Source of the DNA: CAZASK01 sp964487845
Lineage (GTDB): Bacteria; Chlamydiota; Chlamydiia; Chlamydiales; FEN-1388
Direction: 5' to 3'
DNA length: 64,000 bases
NCBI GenBank assembly: GCA_964487845.1
Contig: CAZASK010000002.1
Coordinates: forward strand, 1-64,000
The first letter of the stretch is position 1. The number at the start of each line of letters is the position of its first letter. The translations under genes and the position numbers were made by a program. Positions 50,083-58,891 of the stretch are shown here, in pieces. The notes below the pieces were generated by a model. The model searched no databases. It was given only the letters and a program-made list of their open reading frames with translations, and was not told where the DNA came from.

Positions 50083-51867
50083 ATGGCTGCAAAAATCCGC
50101 GTTCTTGATGAACAAACAATTAATCAAATAGCCGCCGGCGAGGTGATAGAAAATCCAGCGTCGGTTGTAAAAGAGCTCGTCGAAAATGCAATCGACGCTT
50201 GCGCTGATGATATTATTATCGAAATTTTAGGAAGTGGTCATCAGTTGATTCGAGTTCAGGATAATGGCTCAGGGATGACCCAGGATGAGGTTTTGCTCTG
50301 TCTAGAAAGACACGCCACATCAAAATTGAACTCTTTTTCAGATATTTTTTCTTTGAAGACAATGGGATTTCGGGGAGAAGCCATTCCATCAATTGCATCT
50401 GTATCAGAAATGACAATAATTACCTCACCTCGTCTATTTGAAAAAGAGCTGTTGCAAGATGCTACTGTTGTAGAGGTTCATGGGGGAAAAATAAAGTCCT
50501 GTAGCCGGACGCAATGCTTTTCTGGAACGACTATTGAAGTACGATCTCTTTTTTACAATACGCCTGCAAGAAAAAAATTTCAAAAATCACAAGCAAAAGA
50601 TGCTCAAGATATTACAAAAATGGTGAATCAGCTCGCTCTAGCACATCCAGAGGTTGGATTTAAGCTGATTCTCAATGGATCTCAACAGCTCTACGTTGAA
50701 AAAGCATCATGGGATCGATTATCAGATCGCGTTGGGTCTATAATTGGACGCTCTCTTTTTTCGAAAATGAAATATGTTTTTAAAACAGTGCATGGAGTCA
50801 CTATTGTAGGATATATTCATGATGAAAGTGGAAGTTTTTCAAATAGAAATTATCAGTATTTTTTTGTAAATCAAAGGCCTATTGTATCTCTAGCTCTTTC
50901 ATTTGCTGTCAAAAATAGTTATGGATCACTTATTGATCCTCAGAGACATCCAGCATGTGTGCTGTATCTTCAGTTTCCCGAAGATACAATAGATGTAAAT
51001 GTACATCCTCAAAAAAAAGAAGTGCGCTTTCATGAAGAAGATAAGGTTCGAGCTGCAGTCATAGAGGCAGTTTCAGCGGCATTATATCCTTCGATTCACA
51101 AGAGTTGGGATCTAGGAGATCCTTCACAAGCGGTCTTTGAGAGTGCAAATAGCGTGATTGATTATAAATCTATCGATCCAGAACGCCCTATTTTATGCGA
51201 AAAAATAGCACCTACAAAGCAAGTAGAAGCGCTTGTGTATGAGATGCCGCTCAATACGTTTCGATTAGTCGGAATATTCCGAGAGTATGTTCTTGTTGAG
51301 ATGCAGTGGGCGGATGATTTGAAAAAAAATGCTCCAGCAGAGCTGCATGAAGAGGGTATCCTCTTCGTGAATGTAGGAAGAGGGCTGTCTCGCGTTGCAT
51401 ATGAAGATTTGATGCAGCAAGGCCAGAGAGGGGCCAAAATTATCGAATCGCAATCGCTACTGATTCCTGTTTTCATAGAGCTTCAGCATCAAGAAGCTGC
51501 ATTTTTACTTAAAATGATCCCGTATTTGTACAATCTTGGGTTCTCCGTAAGAGAGTTTGGAAGTAATTGTTTTCTAATCGAGGCAATTCCTCCAGCTTTT
51601 ACCCAACTTGCAAGCAATGAATTAAAGGAATTCATCTTGAAAATAGTCGATGGGGCAGAAGTTGGATCATTTCATCCAGAGCAAGAAGCAAGAAGAGTAG
51701 CTATTCTCGCAAGCAAGAGCTATCGCTTGCAAAATAGTGTAAGCGACGATTTTGCAAGAAAATTTATCAACAGATTGCTCTCTTGTAGTCACCCATTTAT
51801 TTGTCCTTTTGGGAAGGCAGTTTTTGCTACAATATCGGAAACAGAGTTATTGAAAAAGTTTAGCTAA
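50083..51867 (+). CDS. mutL: MutL, DNA mismatch repair ATPase
   Basis: GHKL-type ATPase coordinating mismatch repair. The N-terminal domain carries IAAGEVIENPASVVKELVENAIDA, DNGSGM and ATSKLNSFSD, then GFRGEAIPSIASV. The C-terminal dimerisation domain lacks the DQHAX2E(X)4E metal-endonuclease motif as far as I can see: the matching region reads RVAYEDLMQQGQRG. I start at the ATG giving MAAKIRVLDEQ (594 residues); the longer frame starts 15 codons upstream. As in Chlamydia, pepP follows directly. Confidence 0.96.
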   Translation: MAAKIRVLDEQTINQIAAGEVIENPASVVKELVENAIDACADDIIIEILGSGHQLIRVQDNGSGMTQDEVLLCLERHATSKLNSFSDIFSLKTMGFRGEAIPSIASVSEMTIITSPRLFEKELLQDATVVEVHGGKIKSCSRTQCFSGTTIEVRSLFYNTPARKKFQKSQAKDAQDITKMVNQLALAHPEVGFKLILNGSQQLYVEKASWDRLSDRVGSIIGRSLFSKMKYVFKTVHGVTIVGYIHDESGSFSNRNYQYFFVNQRPIVSLALSFAVKNSYGSLIDPQRHPACVLYLQFPEDTIDVNVHPQKKEVRFHEEDKVRAAVIEAVSAALYPSIHKSWDLGDPSQAVFESANSVIDYKSIDPERPILCEKIAPTKQVEALVYEMPLNTFRLVGIFREYVLVEMQWADDLKKNAPAELHEEGILFVNVGRGLSRVAYEDLMQQGQRGAKIIESQSLLIPVFIELQHQEAAFLLKMIPYLYNLGFSVREFGSNCFLIEAIPPAFTQLASNELKEFILKIVDGAEVGSFHPEQEARRVAILASKSYRLQNSVSDDFARKFINRLLSCSHPFICPFGKAVFATISETELLKKFS

Positions 51868-51876
51868 AGGACTCTT

Positions 51877-52983
51877 ATGCCGCATGGGCGTATTGGAATA
51901 TTACAGAAAAAACTACACAAATTGGCAGTTGATGCTTTTTTAGTGAGTAACCCCCTCGATATTCGATATTTTACAGGGATGCATCTCTCAAAAGGGATGT
52001 TATTTGTTTCTTCTCAGAAAGCTGTTTTATTTATTGATGGACGCTACTTTGAAACTGCCTCGAAAAAACTCGACTGTGAAGTCGTTTTATGGGGGAAAAA
52101 TGCCCTCTCTGATTTCCTAGATAAAGAGGAGTTGTCTTCGATCAAGCGAATAGGAATAGACGCGGGAAAAACAACACTTGCTTGCTTTTCTGATCTACAA
52201 AATGAAATAAAAGGAGGAGTAATCAAACGACAATGCATCCCTGTTCGTCAGCCAATCGATAGTATACGAGCAATAAAAGATGGTAAGGAGATTTCTAAGA
52301 TCAAAGCCTCTTGTAGATTGTGTATAGATGGATTTTTATCTATTCAGAAGCATATTTATGAAGGCGTTACTGAGAAGGAGCTAGCCACGCACGTAGAAAT
52401 TTTTTGGAGAGAGCAAGGAGCTGAGTCAAGCGCTTTTTCTCCTATTATTGCATTTTCAGAAAATAGCTCTATGCCGCATTACCAATCAGGAAATAGAAAG
52501 CTCAAAAAAGGGGATATCATCTTAGTTGATATAGGCGTTGTACTTGATGGGTACTGCTCTGATATGACCAGGATGCTATCATTTGGGGTAAAGAATAAAA
52601 AACTACTCGATATGTTTTCTGTGGTAAAGTGCGCTCAAGAGGCCGCCCTTGCAGCCTGTGTTCCAGGGCGCACTTTTACTGAACTCGATGAGGTGGCAAG
52701 GACCGTGATTCAAGAACATGGATATGGCGACTATTTTGTTCATTCGCTTGGGCATGGATTAGGGCTTGAAATCCATGAGTGGCCCATATTAAAACAAGAG
52801 ACAAATAGGCAGCTCGCAAGGAAGCAAGTGCTTGAGGACAATATGTGCATCACAATTGAGCCCGGTATTTATATACCTCAAATTGGAGGAATACGTATTG
52901 AGGACACAGTGCGTATTACAAAAAATGGGCCGGAAATCTTGACCAAATGCTCAAAAGAGCTCATCAATGTGAAAGTTCAATAG
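51877..52983 (+). CDS. pepP: Xaa-Pro aminopeptidase (PepP/PepQ-like, M24B)
   Basis: M24 metallopeptidase of 368 residues. It has an N-terminal creatinase-like domain (RYFTGMHLSKGMLFVS) and a C-terminal pita-bread catalytic domain. Metal ligands are in LVDIGVVLDGYCSDMTRM (two Asp), HSLGHGLGLEIHEWP (His), ITIEPGIYIP (Glu) and GIRIEDTV (Glu). It cleaves X-Pro peptides, aiding peptide use. It lies 9 nt after mutL. The last 20 nt overlap the 3' end of the convergent mreC. Confidence 0.94.
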   Translation: MPHGRIGILQKKLHKLAVDAFLVSNPLDIRYFTGMHLSKGMLFVSSQKAVLFIDGRYFETASKKLDCEVVLWGKNALSDFLDKEELSSIKRIGIDAGKTTLACFSDLQNEIKGGVIKRQCIPVRQPIDSIRAIKDGKEISKIKASCRLCIDGFLSIQKHIYEGVTEKELATHVEIFWREQGAESSAFSPIIAFSENSSMPHYQSGNRKLKKGDIILVDIGVVLDGYCSDMTRMLSFGVKNKKLLDMFSVVKCAQEAALAACVPGRTFTELDEVARTVIQEHGYGDYFVHSLGHGLGLEIHEWPILKQETNRQLARKQVLEDNMCITIEPGIYIPQIGGIRIEDTVRITKNGPEILTKCSKELINVKVQ

Positions 52984-53953
52984 GCTTTTGCGGCGCAATC
53001 ACACTTACATATCGTAGGTCATAGAGATCATGAGCAAGTGGCTCAGCAAGAATATCATACGCGATGGCACCTTCTTTGAGTGGAGCTATCGAGTGTACGC
53101 GTGCGATTGGAAGTCCCTCTGGAAATACGCCATCTAATCCACTTGTTACGAGAAGATCTTGTGTTTGTATGAGAGCAGGCTCTCCTTCTAGGGGACGAAG
53201 CGGTCTAGCGGGGCCATGTATATCTGGAAAGTCATAGTGAAACCCCACTCCTTTAAGAAATCTACCTGGAGCGCGTAGAAAAGGTTCCCCATGACCTTGT
53301 AGCTCGCCTTTTGCAAGAAATTGCGTGACCTTACTGTGTTGAAGTGATGTACTCAACTCATCGAGCAAAAGGTGCAGCATAGGTAACTTGTGCATATCGT
53401 CAAATACAATGAGTGAGCTTTTCCGTATCTCATCTATAGAGCGCAGAATTCGTGTATATTCAATAGAACCACGCGCTACTCGTACAGCAGGAGTTAGCCC
53501 AGAATCGGTAATAAGGCGCACAAGGCTCGTTTTCTTCCCTAAATAGTCGATTACGCCAACAACTGCATCTCCGCTTAAGACAGGACTATTTATGCATGCT
53601 ATGGGATGTTCTGGATCTGTATTATCATCTGCGCCTACGTCAATCCAGACGGAACTGCTCCAGCTATGGATAGATCGAAAAATCACTTTTCCAATGAGAT
53701 AGGGGTATTTCTGCTCTTGAAAAGAGGCGATATTTGCTCTTTCCGATCCATTTTTTTGAAACCACAGTTTCAAAGAGGTGCGTTGCATCACTTCTTCGGA
53801 AGGCGTTTTTTTTTGTTGAGGAAATGAAAAGATGGTGGCAAGAGCATTCCCACCAAGTTCTTGCAACTTTTTATTTAAAGCTAGAGGCAAGCTTAATAAA
53901 ATAAGCGCTACTATAAAAGGGAAAAATCCAACAAAGGAGGTGCTACGTCTCAT
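52964..53953 (-). CDS. mreC: MreC, rod-shape/division elongasome protein
   Basis: 329-residue inner-membrane protein with one N-terminal helix (about residues 8-26, VGFFPFIVALILLSLPLAL) and a periplasmic beta-rich domain. MreC-like features are GDAVVGVIDYLGKKTSLVRLITD (first beta barrel) and LLVTSGLDGVFPEGLPIARV near the C-terminus. In chlamydiae, MreB-MreC and related proteins replace FtsZ in division. It overlaps the tyrB stop by ATGA. Confidence 0.9.
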   Translation of the reverse strand: MRRSTSFVGFFPFIVALILLSLPLALNKKLQELGGNALATIFSFPQQKKTPSEEVMQRTSLKLWFQKNGSERANIASFQEQKYPYLIGKVIFRSIHSWSSSVWIDVGADDNTDPEHPIACINSPVLSGDAVVGVIDYLGKKTSLVRLITDSGLTPAVRVARGSIEYTRILRSIDEIRKSSLIVFDDMHKLPMLHLLLDELSTSLQHSKVTQFLAKGELQGHGEPFLRAPGRFLKGVGFHYDFPDIHGPARPLRPLEGEPALIQTQDLLVTSGLDGVFPEGLPIARVHSIAPLKEGAIAYDILAEPLAHDLYDLRYVSVIAPQKPIELSH

Positions 53954-55107
53954 CGTGCTACTCTATGTGCGATCCTTTTTGCGTTTGTTTCAGTAACTGC
54001 TGCAATATTAATGCGGCCATCATCGGCAAGGTAGATCCCTTCTTGTCTTAATTCGAGAATCTTTTCAATAGGGATGTGAAGTTGAGAAAAAAGACCAATA
54101 CCTTTTTCAATAGACGCGGCAAGGGAGCCGCAATGCGCAGCATGCAGAATTTCTTGGAAAAGCTTTCGTTTTTTCCCAATCGATTCTCGTATTGTAGCTA
54201 ATTCTCTTTCCCAGGTGGCTCGTAGAGCAGAATCTGACAATATGGTGGCTACAATACGGGCTCCATGGGCAGGGGGGCTACTATAAGTGGTACGAATAAT
54301 TTTTTTTATCTGACTAGAAATTGGGTCAATTGCACTATTGGATACAATGGTGAGAGCTCCTATTCGTTCTGAGTAGATGCCAAAATTTTTAGCAAAAGAG
54401 GTGGTTATAAGAAATTCATGGCCATCTCTTGCGAAAAGATCAATCGAAAGCACATCCTCAGCAAGTCCATTTCCGAGTCCTTGGTAGGCAAGATCAAAGA
54501 TTGGAATCATTTTTTTCTCTAGAATAAGGAAGCTAAGCTGCTGCCATTCGTCCATGGTGGGATCAATGCCTGTTGGATTATGACACGATGCTTGCAGTAC
54601 AATAGCCGACCCTTCTTTGGCATTTTGAATAGCAGGAATTATCGCCTGAATATCGAGATGGCCATTCGGTTGTGCCTTATAGGGATAACTGTGGGTAGTA
54701 AATCCACAAGCTTGAAATAGCTTATGATGATTGACCCATGTAGGGTCAGGAATGAGTACTTCTTTTGTAAGAAATCGACTAAGAAACATGGCTCCTACAT
54801 AGAGAGCCCCTGTTCCCCCTACTGTTTGAGCTGTGTAACTATTCGCGTGTGTTGGGAGTAGAAGATTTGCTACTTGTTGCCTAAGTTCTGGAAGGCCGTC
54901 TATAGGTAGGTAAGCCTTTGTTTCACTTTGCCTGATAAGCTCTTCTGTTTTGAGTACGACATCAAATTTCTTAAGAGAGCTGTCTTCATTGATTAGGATG
55001 CCGATACTGAGGTTTGATTTGTCAGCTCTCTTGTCTTGCTTAATCGCAAGCTGCAGTCCATAGATAGGATCTTGCGGTTCTGTTGGTATGGTGGTGAATT
55101 TTGTCAT
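53950..55107 (-). CDS. tyrB: aromatic/aspartate aminotransferase
   Basis: Class I PLP aminotransferase of 385 residues. Seen are GGTGALYVGAMFLSRF (PLP phosphate region), the Asn/Pro segment SCHNPTGIDPTMDEW, PIFDLAYQGLGNG with Asp, and the PLP lysine in TTSFAKNFGIYSERIGAL. The alpha-family signature is that of AspC/TyrB. Substrate preference (Asp, Tyr or Phe) cannot be separated. It forms an overlapping pair with mreC, as in Chlamydia. Confidence 0.92.
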   Translation of the reverse strand: MTKFTTIPTEPQDPIYGLQLAIKQDKRADKSNLSIGILINEDSSLKKFDVVLKTEELIRQSETKAYLPIDGLPELRQQVANLLLPTHANSYTAQTVGGTGALYVGAMFLSRFLTKEVLIPDPTWVNHHKLFQACGFTTHSYPYKAQPNGHLDIQAIIPAIQNAKEGSAIVLQASCHNPTGIDPTMDEWQQLSFLILEKKMIPIFDLAYQGLGNGLAEDVLSIDLFARDGHEFLITTSFAKNFGIYSERIGALTIVSNSAIDPISSQIKKIIRTTYSSPPAHGARIVATILSDSALRATWERELATIRESIGKKRKLFQEILHAAHCGSLAASIEKGIGLFSQLHIPIEKILELRQEGIYLADDGRINIAAVTETNAKRIAHRVAR

Positions 55108-55172
55108 GTGTTATCCAAAATTTAATCGACTATTATCTGAAAATGGCCTAACATCTTTGGCATATCGTTTAT

Positions 55173-55245
55173 GGGGCGTTAGCTCAGTTGGTAGAGCGCA
55201 ACAATGGCATTGTTGAGGTCATCGGTTCGAATCCGTTACGCTCCA
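55173..55245 (+). tRNA. tRNA-Ala (anticodon GGC)
   Basis: Cloverleaf: acceptor GGGGCGT with ACGCTCC, D-arm AGCTC/GAGC, anticodon stem CAACA/TGTTG with loop ATGGCAT (anticodon GGC), and the T-loop TTCGAAT. The discriminator is A; CCA is not encoded. The T-stem has one U-U mismatch. It is on the plus strand between the divergent-facing tyrB start and the rpoD 3' end, and 18 nt upstream of a family A element. Confidence 0.94.
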
Positions 55246-55263
55246 AATCCCATGCACATATTA

Positions 55264-55424
55264 GACTTCTTTCGAAACTCCATTAGTTGTTAAAATTACC
55301 ATTTTTGGCATCTTTTCCTGCAAATTTTTCGATCATATGCTCGCATATTGCTCTCTAAATTTGCAACTAAACCTGCTCAAAAATCATCAATGTTTCCAAC
55401 CAAAGCGAGTTTCGAAAGAGGTCT
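55264..55424. mobile_element. MITE-like element, family A, copy 2
   Basis: About 161 bp with termini GACTTCTTTCGAAACTCC and the complement of GACCTCTTTCGAAACTCG. Reverse-complemented it matches copy 1 (22737-22886) along its whole length, with shared blocks GATGATTTTTGA, CGAAAAATTTGCAG and GATGCCAAAAATGGTA. The flanks read TTA on the left and TAT on the right, compatible with a TA target. It lies between tRNA-Ala and the rpoD 3' end, and the rpoD stop codon sits at its right border. Confidence 0.78.
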
Positions 55425-57084
55425 ATTCTTCCTCTAACATATCTAAGAATGCTTTTAGCTGCTTGGAGCGCGTCGGGTGACGCATTTTCCGCAGAGCTTT
55501 TGCTTCAATTTGTCTGATGCGTTCTCTCGTAACATTGAATTCAAGCCCTACCTCTTCGAGGGTCTTTGGCTTTCCATCCAATAGACCAAAACGGCGAATA
55601 AGTACTTTTCTTTCTCTGTCGGTGAGCGTTTCAAGAACATCATTGATTTTGTCTTTTAAAATCGCATAGCCAGTTGCTTCTGCTGGAGAGTCTGCAGAGG
55701 TATCTTCAATGAAGTCCCCAAATTGACTCTCGCCACTGTCGCCAACTTCAGCTTGAAGAGAGATAGGATGTTGGGCGATTTTGTAAATCTCCCTTACACG
55801 ATCCGGCGTTATACCGACTTCCTCTGCCAGTTCTTCTGGAGTGGGCTCTCGTCCTGTTTCCATCATCAACTTTTTGGCTCCACGAAGTACTTTATTGATC
55901 GTTTCTATCATGTGGACAGGAATACGTATCGTCCTTGCTTGATCTGCAATGGCCCGAGTTACTGCCTGGCGAATCCACCAGGTGGCATACGTTGAAAATT
56001 TGTAGCCTCTTCGGTACTCAAATTTTTCTACAGCCTTCATCAGGCCCATATTCCCTTCTTGGATTAAGTCAAGGAAGGAAAGCCCTCTATTGGTATATTT
56101 TTTGGCAATGGAAATTACAAGGCGTAGGTTTGACTCTACCATCTCACGCTTCGCTTCTTGGCTCTTATCCATCCAGCGCTGAAGCATGCGTACATCCTTC
56201 TTAAAATCCTCTAGGGACCTACCAGCAGCAAGCTCGAGTTTTTTGAGACGTCTTTTCGCGGCGAGTAGTTTTGCGTGGGCGAACTTGTTTCTCTGTGCTC
56301 GAGGAGTAATTTCATGTATCTCTTTTTCAAGAAAAAGGAACCGCTCATAAGCACGCAGAATTACCTCGCTGAAATCATCAATGATGTTGTGCTTGAAGTG
56401 GAGTCTTCTTAAATAGGCTTGAGTGCGAATGCGGCACTTTTCGGTCTCTTCATCTAAGTGGGACTGCTCGCTTTCCTTTTTTGAGCTCGCTCTATTCAGC
56501 AACAGCTTTTCGAGGATATTATCTTCTTCTTTTAAAAGATGTGCAATTTTCGGAAGCAGATTGAGAAATTCTTGACGATTAGGGACCTCTTTTTCGCTGA
56601 TAACCTTGTCAAAGCGATCTTTTGTTTGAATGAGATAATTGGTAATTGCCGTGGCTTCTTTTGCAGAATAGCGGAATCGCATGATGATGCGCTCTATTTG
56701 AATTTGCGCTTTTTCAATCCGCTTTGAAATTTCAACTTCTTCTTCCCTTGTAAGCAAGGGAACAGAGCCCATTTCTTTCAAATACATGCGTACAGGGTCA
56801 TCGGAAGTGCCTTCAACGCGCTTGGGGAGATTGTCGAGTTCTTTTGCTTCTTTCTTCTTTTCTTTTTGCTTGTCTACCTCTGCTTGGTTCAGCACCTGTA
56901 CATCAAGTCCTGATAGAAAAATCAGCACCTGATCGATTAAATCTGCAGAATCAAATGTCATCGGCAAGATGTCATTGATTTCTTCGTAGGTGATATAGCC
57001 TTGCTGTCTTGCAAGGGCTAGAAGTTCTTCGACTTTTTCTTGTTGCTGAGGAGTAAATAGATCTTTAAAACTCAATCTGCTCAT
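55423..57084 (-). CDS. rpoD: RNA polymerase primary sigma factor (sigma-66 type)
   Basis: Main sigma factor of 553 residues. Region 1.2 is VRMYLKEMGSVPLLTREEEVEIS; a long non-conserved insert follows. Region 2 is NLRLVISIAKKYTNRGLSFLDLIQEGN through FSTYATWWIRQAVTRAI, region 3 is RIPVHMIETINKV, and region 4 is LTDRERKVLIRRFGLLDG with the helix-turn-helix EEVGLEFNVTRERIRQIEAKAL. The promoters listed here (TTGACA/TATAAT-like) fit recognition by this type of sigma. The final codon is at the junction with a family A element. Confidence 0.97.
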   Translation of the reverse strand: MSRLSFKDLFTPQQQEKVEELLALARQQGYITYEEINDILPMTFDSADLIDQVLIFLSGLDVQVLNQAEVDKQKEKKKEAKELDNLPKRVEGTSDDPVRMYLKEMGSVPLLTREEEVEISKRIEKAQIQIERIIMRFRYSAKEATAITNYLIQTKDRFDKVISEKEVPNRQEFLNLLPKIAHLLKEEDNILEKLLLNRASSKKESEQSHLDEETEKCRIRTQAYLRRLHFKHNIIDDFSEVILRAYERFLFLEKEIHEITPRAQRNKFAHAKLLAAKRRLKKLELAAGRSLEDFKKDVRMLQRWMDKSQEAKREMVESNLRLVISIAKKYTNRGLSFLDLIQEGNMGLMKAVEKFEYRRGYKFSTYATWWIRQAVTRAIADQARTIRIPVHMIETINKVLRGAKKLMMETGREPTPEELAEEVGITPDRVREIYKIAQHPISLQAEVGDSGESQFGDFIEDTSADSPAEATGYAILKDKINDVLETLTDRERKVLIRRFGLLDGKPKTLEEVGLEFNVTRERIRQIEAKALRKMRHPTRSKQLKAFLDMLEEE

Positions 57085-57116
57085 GAATGCATCCCAAAAA
57101 GAAGAGAATGTGTTGC

Positions 57117-57144
57117 GCTATACTAGCAATCACAACATTTTCAA
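57117..57144 (-). promoter_or_regulatory. probable rpoD promoter
   Basis: On the minus strand TTGAAA (complement of 57139-57144) and TATAGC (complement of 57117-57122) are 16 bp apart, ending about 33 nt before the rpoD ATG at 57084. Confidence 0.4.
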
Positions 57145-57242
57145 ATAAATATCCCCTGATTATGGAGGAAAGATAACTATTTTTCTAGCAAATGTTTGTT
57201 TGTGGTATAAGAGCTCCCCGATTGAAAGAGAGTTTTCGATAG

Positions 57243-58076
57243 ATGGTTCAGTTGTATGCTCATGATCTTGACGGTCATCGTATCTTTGTTGAATGTGCGC
57301 AAAAAGGTCATGATTATCTCTGTCACGAGTGTGGCCGATTAGTAAGGCTTCGTGGGGGTCTCTATAGACAGCTCCATTTTTATCATATGGATGATGGGGG
57401 AGTATGCCGGCTTCATGAAAAAACGATCGAGCACGTGATGACTCAGCGACTGCTGCAATCAGCGATTGCCAACACGGAATTAGAGGTTCGATTTTGTGAG
57501 ATTAACCGAATTGCGGATGCTGTGTGTTGGTCAAAGAAATTGGTATTCGAAGTGCAGGTATCGCCTATTCGTCAAGAAGAGGTGGCTTCACGAATTCAGG
57601 ATTATAAGAGGGCTGGATTTGATACTGTTTTTATTCTCCATACAAAAAATTTTATGAAAAGACTAGCAACACCTGCTGAAGACTTTTTACTTGGATGTAC
57701 ACATTACTTTACAGATGTTGGCGAGGAAGGAGGTTCTTTTTTTGACTCACTCTCGTGGATTGTGAGGAAAAGACGGCTATTTTTACAGAGAAAGTCGCAT
57801 GGTCGGCTGCAGATCGATATAGCAACTATTGCGCCTTACGAAAATGCTCCGACAGAGCCTGCTCTAGCTATTATTGAACAACGTAGGCTCACATGGAAAT
57901 GGAGCGCTGAGGGGGATCTGCTCTCGATGAAGAGCTTAGATACAGAATTGCTGCATGAGGCGCGCTTGATTGAAGAGAGCGCTCTTGATGCCACTTCTCT
58001 GCAGCAGTCGCTTGCAAAGAAGTGGACACAGTTTTTTACAAACCTGTTTTATAAAATCGTGGAAAGATGGTGTTAG
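57243..58076 (+). CDS. CoiA-like protein with zinc-finger and PD-(D/E)XK-type nuclease region
   Basis: 277 residues resembling competence protein CoiA. The N-terminal part has a zinc-ribbon-like YLCHECGRLVRLRGG with Cys27 and Cys30 and His45/His48 in LHFYH. Next comes a nuclease-like core: Asp92 in NRIADAVCW, and Glu103-x-Gln105 in VFEVQVSPIRQEEV, which has the D-(E)x(K/Q) pattern of restriction-like nucleases seen in CoiA. The C-terminal half is charged and helical. In Gram-positive bacteria CoiA acts on DNA during transformation; here the role is only inferred. The gene is divergent from rpoD and ends 4 nt before a family B element. Confidence 0.75.
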   Translation: MVQLYAHDLDGHRIFVECAQKGHDYLCHECGRLVRLRGGLYRQLHFYHMDDGGVCRLHEKTIEHVMTQRLLQSAIANTELEVRFCEINRIADAVCWSKKLVFEVQVSPIRQEEVASRIQDYKRAGFDTVFILHTKNFMKRLATPAEDFLLGCTHYFTDVGEEGGSFFDSLSWIVRKRRLFLQRKSHGRLQIDIATIAPYENAPTEPALAIIEQRRLTWKWSAEGDLLSMKSLDTELLHEARLIEESALDATSLQQSLAKKWTQFFTNLFYKIVERWC

Positions 58077-58080
58077 CTTC

Positions 58081-58247
58081 AGAGGAAATTGCAAAACTCC
58101 ATTCAGGGCCAAATCCGCGCTTTTTTCGTCGCATTCAGATTTTTCGTAAATCACCTATGGCCAAAAGGATATGTCGATTTACGAAAAACTGAACCGACAA
58201 AAAAATCATCGAATTTGGCCTCCAAAGCGAGTTTTGCAATTCCCTCT
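58081..58247. mobile_element. MITE-like element, family B, copy 2
   Basis: About 167 bp, same length as copy 1 at 45315-45481 and matching it in reverse complement across the full length. Its termini are AGAGGAAATTGC and GCAATTCCCTCT. It fills the gap between the convergent CoiA-like and bioY genes to within a few bases of both stop codons, so it may serve as a shared terminator. No convincing target-site duplication is seen. Confidence 0.8.
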
Positions 58248-58838
58248 TCAAGCTGAAAGCAGATTTGTCCATTGTTTTGCGCTTTTGTAGCAGCCGGCAG
58301 CTATAAAAGCTTTTATGCAGTCACCTATAATGAATGGGACAAAGCCCAGTTGAAACGACTGCGAACCAACAAACAATGAAAGCCATGCTGTGCCGAGTGT
58401 TAATACGACAATGCTTCCTACGCAAAGAGACATGCTGAGACGTAAAAAAGAGAGCGTTGAGCTCTTTGCGCATAAAGCTCCTGTAATGACTGCACCTATG
58501 CACATGCCTGCAAAATAGCCGCCTGTTGGGCCTATTAAACTTGCGATGCCTGCGGATCCTCCTGCGAATACAGGAAGTCCCATTGCTCCTTCGCTGAGGT
58601 ATAGGAGGAGCGCTGTAAGGGCTTTTCGAGGGCCCAGAATTGCCCCAAGGAGAAGAGCCATCTGTGCTTGGAGGGTAAAAGGCACGGGAGTAAATGGAAG
58701 ATATAGTTTTACCTGAGCGACAAGCCCCATTGCAACAGAAGCTGCTACGATGAGAAAGAGATCTCGAAGAAGTGTTGACTTTTCAGTTTTGGCTATTCTG
58801 AGTCCATCATCCACTCGTGCAAGTATTGGTTGGGACAT
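58248..58838 (-). CDS. bioY: BioY, biotin transporter S component
   Basis: 196-residue membrane protein with six hydrophobic segments. Diagnostic pieces are LPFTPVPFTLQAQMALLLGAILGPRKALTALLLYL and LPVFAGGSAGIASLIGPTGGYFAG, which bind biotin in the BioY family. It imports biotin, alone or with an ECF module. No ECF ATPase genes are in the window. The gene sits between rpoD and rpsT, where other chlamydiae do not usually have it. Confidence 0.95.
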   Translation of the reverse strand: MSQPILARVDDGLRIAKTEKSTLLRDLFLIVAASVAMGLVAQVKLYLPFTPVPFTLQAQMALLLGAILGPRKALTALLLYLSEGAMGLPVFAGGSAGIASLIGPTGGYFAGMCIGAVITGALCAKSSTLSFLRLSMSLCVGSIVVLTLGTAWLSLFVGSQSFQLGFVPFIIGDCIKAFIAAGCYKSAKQWTNLLSA

Positions 58839-58891
58839 ATGCTCTCCTATATAATTCTAGTATTTCATTTATATCATAACGCAGCGAAAAG

